Shown here: one piece after another, positions 55,727-64,000 of the stretch | Position numbering within the stretch: the stretch's first letter is position 1 | How the letters are laid out: each line of letters opens with the position of its first letter | The notes under the pieces: model-generated | What the model saw: the letters and a program-made list of their open reading frames with translations, nothing else | What the model was told of the DNA's origin: nothing | The model's database searches: none | Assembly: GCF_029581275.1 (NCBI RefSeq) | Contig: NZ_CP120742.1 | Location: 2,960,001-3,024,000 of the forward strand | Direction: 5' to 3' | DNA length: 64,000 bases | Origin: Micromonospora sp. WMMD1155 | GTDB taxonomy: Bacteria > Actinomycetota > Actinomycetes > Mycobacteriales > Micromonosporaceae | Program-made: the position numbers and the translations under genes

Positions 55727-56740
55727 ATGGCACTGCTCGAAGTTGATGATCTGTCCGTCACGTTCGCCCGGCGCGGCCAGCGGGCCGTGCACGCCGTCGA
55801 CGGGGTGTCCTTCTCGGTCGACGCCGGTGAGGTGGTCGGCCTGGTCGGCGAGTCCGGCTGTGGCAAGAGCGTCACCTCGCTGGCGATCATGGGTCTGCTG
55901 CCGAAGCAGCCCGGGCTGCGGGTCGGCGGCAAGGCCGTCTTCGACGGCACCGACCTGCTCCAGCTCGACGACCGGTCGCGGCGGGACATCCGTGGTCGGG
56001 ACATCGCGATGATCTTCCAGGACCCGCTGTCCTCGCTGAACCCGGTGATCCCGATCGGGTTGCAGGTGACCGAGGTGCTGACCCGGCACCGGGGGATGAA
56101 GGGTGCGGCCGCGGCGAAGGAGGCGGCGGAGCTGCTGGACCGGGTCGGTATCCCCGACCCGAAGCGGCGGCTGAAGGAGTACCCGCACCAGCTCTCCGGT
56201 GGGATGCGCCAGCGTGCGCTCATCGCGATGGCGGTGGCCTGCCGGCCTCGGCTGCTGATCGCCGACGAGCCGACCACCGCGTTGGACGTCACCATCCAGG
56301 CCCAGATCCTGGAACTGCTCAAGGAACTGGTCCGGGACTCCGGCACCGCGCTGCTGATGATCACCCACGATCTGGGTGTGGTGGCCGGCATGTGCGACAC
56401 CGTCAACGTGCTCTACGGCGGCCGGGTGGTGGAGACGGCCCGCCGCCGTCCACTGTTCCGCCAGCCGCGGCACCCGTACACCGTGGGTCTGCTCGGTTCG
56501 GTGCCCCGCCTGGACGCCGGGCGGGGCGAGAAGCTCAGCCCGATCCCCGGCTCGGTCCGCGACCTGCTGCCCTGGCCGGAGGGTTGTGCCTTCGCCCCGC
56601 GCTGCGCCCGACGGACCGACGAGTGCGTGGGTGAGCCGCCGGAGTTGGTGCAGGCACACGACGGACGTAGCTACCGGTGCGTCAACCCGGAGCCGGTGCC
56701 CGGCACGGTGCCCGCCCCGCGCGAGGAGGAACAAGCGTGA
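55727..56740 (+). CDS. Peptide ABC transporter ATP-binding protein, DppD type
   Basis: The 337-residue ATPase has Walker A GESGCGKS, signature [14 protein letters not shown], Walker [13 protein letters not shown], and the C-terminal oligo_HPY region with a four-Cys cluster site ([15 protein letters not shown]). It energises peptide import. Its stop overlaps the GTG of the DppF-type gene. Confidence 0.95.
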   Translation: MALLEVDDLSVTFARRGQRAVHAVDGVSFSVDAGEVVGLVGESGCGKSVTSLAIMGLLPKQPGLRVGGKAVFDGTDLLQLDDRSRRDIRGRDIAMIFQDPLSSLNPVIPIGLQVTEVLTRHRGMKGAAAAKEAAELLDRVGIPDPKRRLKEYPHQLSGGMRQRALIAMAVACRPRLLIADEPTTALDVTIQAQILELLKELVRDSGTALLMITHDLGVVAGMCDTVNVLYGGRVVETARRRPLFRQPRHPYTVGLLGSVPRLDAGRGEKLSPIPGSVRDLLPWPEGCAFAPRCARRTDECVGEPPELVQAHDGRSYRCVNPEPVPGTVPAPREEEQA

Positions 56741-57840
56741 GTGACAACGACACTCTCGTCGAGGTACGCGATCTGAAGGTGCACTTCCCGATCAAGCGGG
56801 GTGTGCTGTTCGACCGGGTGGTCGGCCACGTGAAGGCCGTCGACGGGGTGGACCTCAGCATTCCTCGGGGCAAGACGTACGGCCTGGTCGGCGAGTCCGG
56901 CTGTGGCAAGTCCACGCTGGGGCGGGCGCTGCTCCAGCTCACTCCGCCGACCGCCGGTGAGGTGGCGTTCGACGGCGTCGAGCTGACCACGTTGCCGCCC
57001 GGGAAGCTGCGCGGCATGCGTCGGCGGATGCAAATGATCTTCCAGGACCCGATGTCCAGCCTCGACCCTCGGCAGAACGTCGAGTCGATCCTGACCGAGG
57101 GCATGCAGACCCACGGGATCGGTACCGACCGCACCGACCGTCGCCGGATCATCGGCGAGACCCTGGACGCGGTGGGGCTGCCCCGGTGGGCGCTGTCCCG
57201 CTACCCGCACGAGTTCTCCGGCGGCCAGCGGCAGCGCATCGGCATCGCCCGCGCGCTGGTGCTCGGGCCGGAGCTGATCGTCGCCGACGAGCCGGTCTCG
57301 GCGCTCGACGTCTCGATCCAGGCCCAGGTGGTCAACCTGCTCGACGAACTCCAGGACAGCCTCGGGCTGACCTACCTGGTGATCGCGCACGACCTCGCCG
57401 TGGTCCGGCACATCTCCGACACCGTTGGCGTCATGTACCTGGGCGCGTTGGTCGAGGAGGCACCGAGCGACCGGCTCTACACCGAGCCGCTGCACCCGTA
57501 CACCCGGGCGTTGATGTCCGCGGTGCCGGTGCCGGACCCGGACGTGGAGGACCGCCGGGAGCGGATCCTGCTCGCCGGTGACCTGCCGTCGCCGGCCAAC
57601 CCGCCGTCCGGCTGCCGGTTCCACACGCGCTGCCCGTGGGCGCAGCCCACCCGCTGCGCGGACGAACGACCCGTGTTGCGGGAGATCGGCGTCAGCCGGG
57701 TGGCCTGCCACTGGGCCGAGCAGATCGCCAGCGGTGAGCTACGCCCGCACCAGGTCAGCGCGCAGATCGTCCGCCCCGAGGACGAGGGGGAAGCGCCGGC
57801 CGCGGTCTCCGCTCCCACCGAGCCCGGCTCGTACGTCTGA
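56737..57840 (+). CDS. Peptide ABC transporter ATP-binding protein, DppF type
   Basis: The 367-residue ATPase has Walker [10 protein letters not shown], signature [14 protein letters not shown], Walker [15 protein letters not shown] and the C-terminal oligo_HPY end with [15 protein letters not shown]. It forms the heterodimeric motor with the DppD-type protein. It is the last gene of the operon and is followed by a strong terminator. Confidence 0.95.
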   Translation: MSDNDTLVEVRDLKVHFPIKRGVLFDRVVGHVKAVDGVDLSIPRGKTYGLVGESGCGKSTLGRALLQLTPPTAGEVAFDGVELTTLPPGKLRGMRRRMQMIFQDPMSSLDPRQNVESILTEGMQTHGIGTDRTDRRRIIGETLDAVGLPRWALSRYPHEFSGGQRQRIGIARALVLGPELIVADEPVSALDVSIQAQVVNLLDELQDSLGLTYLVIAHDLAVVRHISDTVGVMYLGALVEEAPSDRLYTEPLHPYTRALMSAVPVPDPDVEDRRERILLAGDLPSPANPPSGCRFHTRCPWAQPTRCADERPVLREIGVSRVACHWAEQIASGELRPHQVSAQIVRPEDEGEAPAAVSAPTEPGSYV

Positions 57841-57847
57841 CGAAGCC

Positions 57848-57878
57848 CGCTCGCCCCGATCGATGGTCGGGGCGAGCG
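57848..57878 (+). terminator. Terminator of the peptide transporter operon
   Basis: A perfect 12-bp stem (57848-57859 with 57867-57878) has a 7-base loop. It lies 8 bases after the last stop codon and before the convergent gene. Confidence 0.88.
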
Positions 57879-57885
57879 TGGCCGC

Positions 57886-58275
57886 TCAGCCCTCGGGTCG
57901 GTTCAGCAGGCCCACGGCGACACCGTGCACCGCGTCCAGCCCCGCCGGATCGGCCAACGCCACCGACGTGCCGGTGACCACGTACCACTCGTCCGCGTCC
58001 TTGTACTGCACCCGAAGGGTGACCTTGCCGTCGGCGTACTCGGTACGCAGGGTCAGGTCGCCGGTGACCACACCGACCTCGTCGGTCATCACGCCGCCGG
58101 GGCCGGGCACGATGTCCGAGGTGCGGCTCTGCGGACCGGCCGCGCCACCGGAATCGGCCACCATGCCGGCACCCGGCACCGCGGCGGAGGTCTCGGCGGT
58201 GCCGTCCGCGGTCATGCCGGCGGCGGCCGGACCCTTCTCCTCGGTGGTCGGGCCGCTCTCCTCGGCGGCCGTCAC
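57886..58275 (-). CDS. Hypothetical protein of 129 residues
   Basis: The N-terminal half is Gly/Ala/Thr-rich and probably disordered (EKGPAAAGMTADGTAETSAA). The C-terminal half is compact, with GDLTLRTEYADGKVTLRVQY, EWYVVTGTSVALADP and VHGVAVGLLNRPEG, suggesting a small beta-rich domain. No family is recognised. The GTG overlaps the nuclease stop by three bases, so it is probably co-translated with the HNH lipoprotein. Confidence 0.72.
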   Translation of the reverse strand: MTAAEESGPTTEEKGPAAAGMTADGTAETSAAVPGAGMVADSGGAAGPQSRTSDIVPGPGGVMTDEVGVVTGDLTLRTEYADGKVTLRVQYKDADEWYVVTGTSVALADPAGLDAVHGVAVGLLNRPEG

Positions 58276-58928
58276 GACGCGTTCCCCACTGTGCAGCCCT
58301 CCAGCATGTCGGTCAGGGCGGCCTTCTCGGCGCTGGTCACCGTCAACCGCCAGTAGTGCTTGACCGTCACCCAGCTTTCGGCGTACGTGCACCAGTACTC
58401 GCGGTTCGCCGGCTTCCACTGGGACGGGTCCTGGTCACCCTTTGCCCGGTTGGAGGACGCGGAAACCGCGATGAGCTGCGGACGTGTGGTGTCGTTGGCG
58501 AAATCGCCGCGCTTCTGGTCGTCCCACTCGTCGGCGCCCGAACGCCACGCGTTGGCCAACGGCACCATGTGGTCGATGTCCACGTCGGCGGGGTCGGCGG
58601 CGCTACGGCCGTCGTACACGCTCTCCCAACGACCGCCGACCACGTTGCAGCCGGAGAGTTTCACGTCCTTACCGTCGCGCTGGAGAATGCTGTCCCGCAC
58701 GTCACAGTTCTTGCCGGTGTCCCGCCAGTGCGGGAAGTGGTCTCTGCTGTAGCCCTTCATCGAGCCGGCAGTGGCCACGGTGAGCTGACCGAGTTGCTGT
58801 ACGGCGTTGCCGCCGCCGCCCGACGGCTGAGGCTCCGGCTCGTCCGGCGGGACGCAACCGGCGACGCCGAGCGCCAGCGCCGCGGCGAGCACGGCCACCG
58901 CCGCTCGCGGTCCTGATGTGGTACGCAC
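58272..58928 (-). CDS. HNH nuclease-like lipoprotein (DUF1524-type)
   Basis: The 218-residue product has a lipoprotein signal with lipobox VAGC, then a secreted His-Me finger nuclease domain: DVDIDHMVPLANAWRSGADE, then the late ASSNRAKGDQDPSQWKP. It resembles extracellular nucleases of actinomycetes with a GmrSD C-terminal-like fold. It has several Cys that can pair outside the cell. Likely roles are nutrient DNA digestion or competition. The GTG at 58928 has GAGG upstream. Confidence 0.87.
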   Translation of the reverse strand: MRTTSGPRAAVAVLAAALALGVAGCVPPDEPEPQPSGGGGNAVQQLGQLTVATAGSMKGYSRDHFPHWRDTGKNCDVRDSILQRDGKDVKLSGCNVVGGRWESVYDGRSAADPADVDIDHMVPLANAWRSGADEWDDQKRGDFANDTTRPQLIAVSASSNRAKGDQDPSQWKPANREYWCTYAESWVTVKHYWRLTVTSAEKAALTDMLEGCTVGNAS

Positions 58929-59035
58929 AGACGACACCTCTCCAGCTTGCGGTCTCCCGGCGATTGCGCACAGTACCCGGGCAAGGTTTTGGCATTTCGT
59001 GGCGTCTCCCACATCGTGCAGGGCACATTGGTGGG

Positions 59036-60529
59036 ATGACCACACCCGCACCGGCGCCTGCCCTCCGGATGGGCACCGCCGCCGGCCGGGGCACGCTACT
59101 CGCCGCCGTACTCGCCTCTGGCATGGTCTTCCTCGACACGACCGTCGTCAACGTGGCGCTGCCGAAGCTCGGGCAGGACCTCGGTGCCAACGTGTCCGAT
59201 CTCCAGTGGACCGTCAACGGCTACCTGCTGATGCTGGCCGCGTTCGTGCTGCTCGGCGGTGCCCTCGGCGACCGCTTCGGTCGACGGCGCGTCTTCCTGG
59301 TCGGCGTGGTCTGGTTCACCGCCGCCTCCGTGCTCTGCGGGCTGGCCCAGGGCACCGGCTGGCTGATCGCGGCCCGGTTCCTCCAGGGCGCCGGCGGCGC
59401 GCTGCTCACCCCCGGGTCGCTGTCCGTGCTCCAGGCGAGCTTCCACCCGGACGACCGGGGGCGGGCGATCGGCGCCTGGGCCGGACTGTCCGGGGTGTCC
59501 ACCGCGCTCGGCCCGTTCATCGGGGGCTGGCTGATCGACGCGCTCTCCTGGCGCTGGATCTTCTTCCTCAACCTGCCGATCGCCGTGCTGGTGGTGCTGG
59601 CCGCGACGCGCTGGGTGCCGGAGAGCCGGGACGAGAGCGCATCCCGCACCGAGGGGCCCGAGCAGACGCGCCGCCGGTTCGACGTCGCCGGGGCCCTGCT
59701 CGGAGCACTCGCGCTCGCCGGTGTCACGTACGCCCTGATCGACGTTCCGGCGCGCGGCTACGATTCGGCGCCGGTGCTGGTCGCGGCGCTGGTCGGGGTG
59801 CTGTCGGCGGTGGTCTTCGTCCTGTTGGAACGGCGGCGCGGCGACGCGGCGATGCTCCCCACCGGGCTGTTCTCCAGCCGGCTCTTCTCGGTGCTGAACA
59901 TCTTCACCGTCGTCGTCTACGCGGCACTGAGCGGTTTCACCTTCTTCTTCGCCGTCTACCTGCAGAACGTGGTCGAGTGGTCGGCGTTCCGCACCGGCAT
60001 CGCACTGCTGCCGATGACCCTGCTGCTGTTGGTCGGGTCGGCCCGCTCGGGAGCGTTGTCGGCGAAGATCGGCCCCCGCTTGCAGTTGACCGTCGGGCCG
60101 GTGGTGGCCGCGGTCGGCCTGCTGCTGCTGCGCGGCGTCGGACCGGGCGCGTCGTACTGGACGGACGTGCTGCCCGGGGTGCTGCTCTTCGGGATCGGGC
60201 TGACCCTGGTCGTGGCACCGCTGACCGCGTCGGTGCTGGCCGCCGTGGAGGACCGCTTCTCCGGCGTGGCCAGCGGCTTCAACAACGCCGCGTCCCGAGC
60301 CGGTGGCCTGCTCGCGGTGGCGGCGCTGCCGCTGCTGGTCGGTCTGTCCGGCGGCGGGTACGAGCAGAAGAGCGAGCTGACCGACGCGTTCCGTGGCGCG
60401 ATGGAGTGGTGCGCCGGACTGCTCGTGGCCGGGGCGGTGCTGGCCCTCCTGCTGGTCCACCGGCCGCCCCGGGCGGCCCCGCCGTCGCAGCCCTGCCACT
60501 CCCTGCCCGCCGCCACACCCCCGAAGTAG
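59036..60529 (+). CDS. MFS transporter, DHA2 family (14 helices)
   Basis: The 497-residue product has the DHA2 pattern: motif D1-like LASGMVFLDTTVVNVALPKL, motif A LGDRFGRRRVFLVG, motif B RFLQGAGGALLTPG and motif C GVSTALGPFIGGWL. About 14 helices suggest proton-driven export of drugs or metabolites. The ATG at 59036 fits the family start; longer upstream frame overlaps the divergent nuclease gene. Confidence 0.92.
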   Translation: MTTPAPAPALRMGTAAGRGTLLAAVLASGMVFLDTTVVNVALPKLGQDLGANVSDLQWTVNGYLLMLAAFVLLGGALGDRFGRRRVFLVGVVWFTAASVLCGLAQGTGWLIAARFLQGAGGALLTPGSLSVLQASFHPDDRGRAIGAWAGLSGVSTALGPFIGGWLIDALSWRWIFFLNLPIAVLVVLAATRWVPESRDESASRTEGPEQTRRRFDVAGALLGALALAGVTYALIDVPARGYDSAPVLVAALVGVLSAVVFVLLERRRGDAAMLPTGLFSSRLFSVLNIFTVVVYAALSGFTFFFAVYLQNVVEWSAFRTGIALLPMTLLLLVGSARSGALSAKIGPRLQLTVGPVVAAVGLLLLRGVGPGASYWTDVLPGVLLFGIGLTLVVAPLTASVLAAVEDRFSGVASGFNNAASRAGGLLAVAALPLLVGLSGGGYEQKSELTDAFRGAMEWCAGLLVAGAVLALLLVHRPPRAAPPSQPCHSLPAATPPK

Positions 60530-60558
60530 CCGAGCACTCCGGGGGCGTGGCGCGTGGG

Positions 60559-62451
<1,893 letters not shown>

Positions 62452-62496
62452 TCAGGCCTCGTCGCGGCGGCTAAGGAGGAGAAACGCCCGCCACAT
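62452..62496 (-). CDS. leuL: Leucine leader peptide
   Basis: The 14-residue frame encodes MWRAFLLLSRRDEA. Three consecutive leucine codons (CTC CTC CTT) lie just before the middle. It starts with ATG and ends with TGA. Ribosome stalling at these codons when leucyl-tRNA is scarce would favour leuA expression. Leader-peptide attenuation of leuA is established in actinobacteria. The frame is too short for automated ORF calls. Confidence 0.8.
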   Translation of the reverse strand: MWRAFLLLSRRDEA

Positions 62497-62546
62497 GACC
62501 ACGTCACCCTACGTGATGGATCGAGGGGTGCAAAGGCTGGTCCGGA

Positions 62547-63818
62547 CTATGGGACCGGTGTCATGCTCGGCTTCGGGGCCTGGGCACCCAGCCGTGGCGT
62601 CCGTTCGGCCCAGGCCACGGCGGGCATGATCGCCGCTGCGACCAGCACGAAGATCGCTGCCGTCGGTAACCAACCCCAGCCGCCGGTGGTCACGCCGAGC
62701 GCGGTCAGTCCGGCCGGAGCGATCAGGTACTGCACCTGTCTGCCGAGCTCGAACGCCCCCACGTACGCGCCGCGCTGGTCTTCCGGCGGAAGGGTGGCGG
62801 TGAGCCCCCAGGCGCCCGCCGACTGGATCAGCTCGGCCAGGATCAACAATATCGCGGCGGCCACCAGCACCGCGACCGTGAGCAGGCCCCGGGTGAGCCC
62901 GGAGATCGGCAGGACCAGGCAGAACAGGGCGATCAGCAGGCCCCCGCGACGGGAGGCTCGGGCCGCGCCCGCGGCGGTGTCGGCGCCCCGGCTGACGCGT
63001 ACCTGGAGCAACACGATCAGGACCGTGTTGAGAAGCACCAGAGCGGCGATCACGGTCTTCGGGGCGTCGGTGTGGGTGAGGATCCAGAGCGGCATGACCG
63101 TCAGGTAGAGCACCCCGTGCGCGGTGAGCAGCCCGGACAGCAGGGACACCGTCATGAACGGGCGGTCGCGCAGCACGGCGAGCCGGCCCATCGGCTCGGC
63201 CGGCCGGCTCACCTGCGGTAGCCGGGGCAGTCGCCGTACGAACAGGGCCGTCACCAGGATCATCGTCGCGATGAACCAGACCATTGCGTGGTACGCCGCG
63301 ATCGTGTCCACGGCCAACACCAGGCCGCTGATCACCGCGCCCAGCCCGAAACCCACGTTCAACGACGACCGCTGGTACGCCATCGCCGTGACCCGTTCGG
63401 CCGGTGGGAGCGCATTGATCGAGTAGACCTGCCGCGCCACGCCGGTCGACGCGTACACCGCCGCCAGCGCCACCACCACGGCCAGGAAGCCCACGAAACC
63501 GCCCACGAACGGGTACGACGCGAAGAGCGCCGCGTCCAGCACGAGCCCGACGGTCCAGACCCGCTGTGCCCCGTACCGGTCGGTCAGCGCGCCCAGCGGC
63601 ACCGTGCCCAGCAGCGACACTCCCGCCGAGATGGACAGGCCCAGCCCGACCTGGGCGGCGCTGAGCCCGAGCGCCCGGGTGAAGAAGACGGCGCTGCCGG
63701 CGTGGAACAGGCCACTACCGACGGCGTAGACCATGGCCTGCACGGCCAACGCACGGGTCAGGCCGGCCGGCGGTACGACGTTTGCCACAGCGGTACGGAT
63801 GGTGTCTCTGGTCCCCAT
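62547..63818 (-). CDS. MFS transporter
   Basis: The 423-residue product has 12 helices and the major facilitator motif A GALTDRYGAQRVW between helices 2 and 3. It looks like a DHA1-type exporter; the substrate is unknown. The ATG at 63818 is chosen; a TTG at 63836 would add six residues, and neither has a strong ribosome site. It ends 50 bases before the leucine leader peptide, so readthrough into leuA is possible. Confidence 0.88.
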   Translation of the reverse strand: MGTRDTIRTAVANVVPPAGLTRALAVQAMVYAVGSGLFHAGSAVFFTRALGLSAAQVGLGLSISAGVSLLGTVPLGALTDRYGAQRVWTVGLVLDAALFASYPFVGGFVGFLAVVVALAAVYASTGVARQVYSINALPPAERVTAMAYQRSSLNVGFGLGAVISGLVLAVDTIAAYHAMVWFIATMILVTALFVRRLPRLPQVSRPAEPMGRLAVLRDRPFMTVSLLSGLLTAHGVLYLTVMPLWILTHTDAPKTVIAALVLLNTVLIVLLQVRVSRGADTAAGAARASRRGGLLIALFCLVLPISGLTRGLLTVAVLVAAAILLILAELIQSAGAWGLTATLPPEDQRGAYVGAFELGRQVQYLIAPAGLTALGVTTGGWGWLPTAAIFVLVAAAIMPAVAWAERTPRLGAQAPKPSMTPVP

Positions 63819-63896
63819 GGGCGGTGAGTGAACCAAGCCCCGTGACGGGCGGTCGAGTCTTTTAGGCTCAACCGAATCCTGCTACCGGGGGTGCGT

Positions 63897-64000
63897 GTGT
63901 CCGAGTTGCGCTTCAGCCTGGCCGACGTGGCGGGCGTGCGGCTCGCCGTGTCGCCGGTCAACGAGACGGTCATGAGCATGTGGGCGCTGGCCAGCCCGGT
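63897..64000 (+). CDS. Probable ArsR/DUF5937 regulator, 5' part
   Basis: Only the first 34 codons lie in the window. The peptide SELRFSLADVAGVRLAVSPV matches the N-terminus of winged-helix regulators with DUF5937, which often sit divergent from MFS exporters that they control. The GTG at 63897 follows GGGGG. The gene runs beyond the window. Confidence 0.65.
   Translation, partial: MSELRFSLADVAGVRLAVSPVNETVMSMWALASP

Overview
The window is very high-GC actinomycete DNA, most likely from Micromonospora or a close relative in Micromonosporaceae. The evidence is the codon usage (G or C at nearly every third position, many GTG and some TTG starts), the tRNA adenosine deaminase pair, the Scr1-like XRE/DUF397 pairs, the DUF6230/DUF6114 pair and several families of short intergenic palindromes. 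No function here was confirmed by a database search; assignments rest on recognised motifs and gene order.

Layout. 1-1552: the 3' part of a 23S rRNA, a 5S rRNA and their terminator. 1553-2454: a repeat-rich spacer. 2455-5375: a VanW-family envelope protein and a NudC-type NADH pyrophosphatase. 5449-18706: an envelope glycan locus with an FkbM methyltransferase, a flippase, a GT-C-like membrane protein, a DUF2613 micro-protein, GT2 and GT4 glycosyltransferases, a giant AftD-like arabinofuranosyltransferase, an acyltransferase and a PorA/DUF3068 protein. Several of these genes overlap by a few bases. The order resembles the aftD/Rv0236A neighbourhood of mycobacteria, although this organism is probably not a mycolate producer. 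19170-21357: DUF6230 and DUF6114 envelope proteins. 21414-28089: a DUF885 peptidase-like protein, an EamA transporter, an M23 lipoprotein with a PHP phosphoesterase, and tadA with its partner. 28101-33537: a two-component system divergent from a lipoprotein, HlyD-like adaptor, ABC ATPase and MacB-like permease. 33660-34367: deoD.

34443-37767: tRNA-Ser(CGA) followed by a compact island of about 3.2 kb. A 59-bp exact direct repeat of the tRNA 3' end bounds it. It carries an intact single-chain GmrSD-like DUF262/DUF1524 nuclease, a decayed DUF559-like nuclease gene and a truncated MazG-like gene, and no integrase. This is the best candidate for a mobile defence locus in the window.

37833-40960: two secreted proteins of unknown function, one built from seven cysteine-rich repeats. 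41017-45000: a small unknown protein preceded by two 38-bp SOS-box-like elements, a RibD-like reductase with an AraC regulator, and an XRE regulator with two DUF397 genes facing a small cysteine-motif protein across a palindromic operator. 45248-51698: a YbaB-like/pentapeptide pair, tRNA-Ser(GGA), SRP RNA, dnaX, a DUF998 protein, ybaB and recR. The ffs-dnaX-ybaB-recR set is a classic housekeeping block. 52011-57840: a complete five-gene oligopeptide ABC transporter. 57886-60529: a secreted HNH nuclease-like lipoprotein, a small unknown protein and a DHA2 exporter. 60559-62496: leuA with a leucine leader peptide (MWRAFLLLSRRDEA) that points to attenuation control. 62547-64000: an MFS exporter and the first codons of a probable ArsR/DUF5937 regulator.
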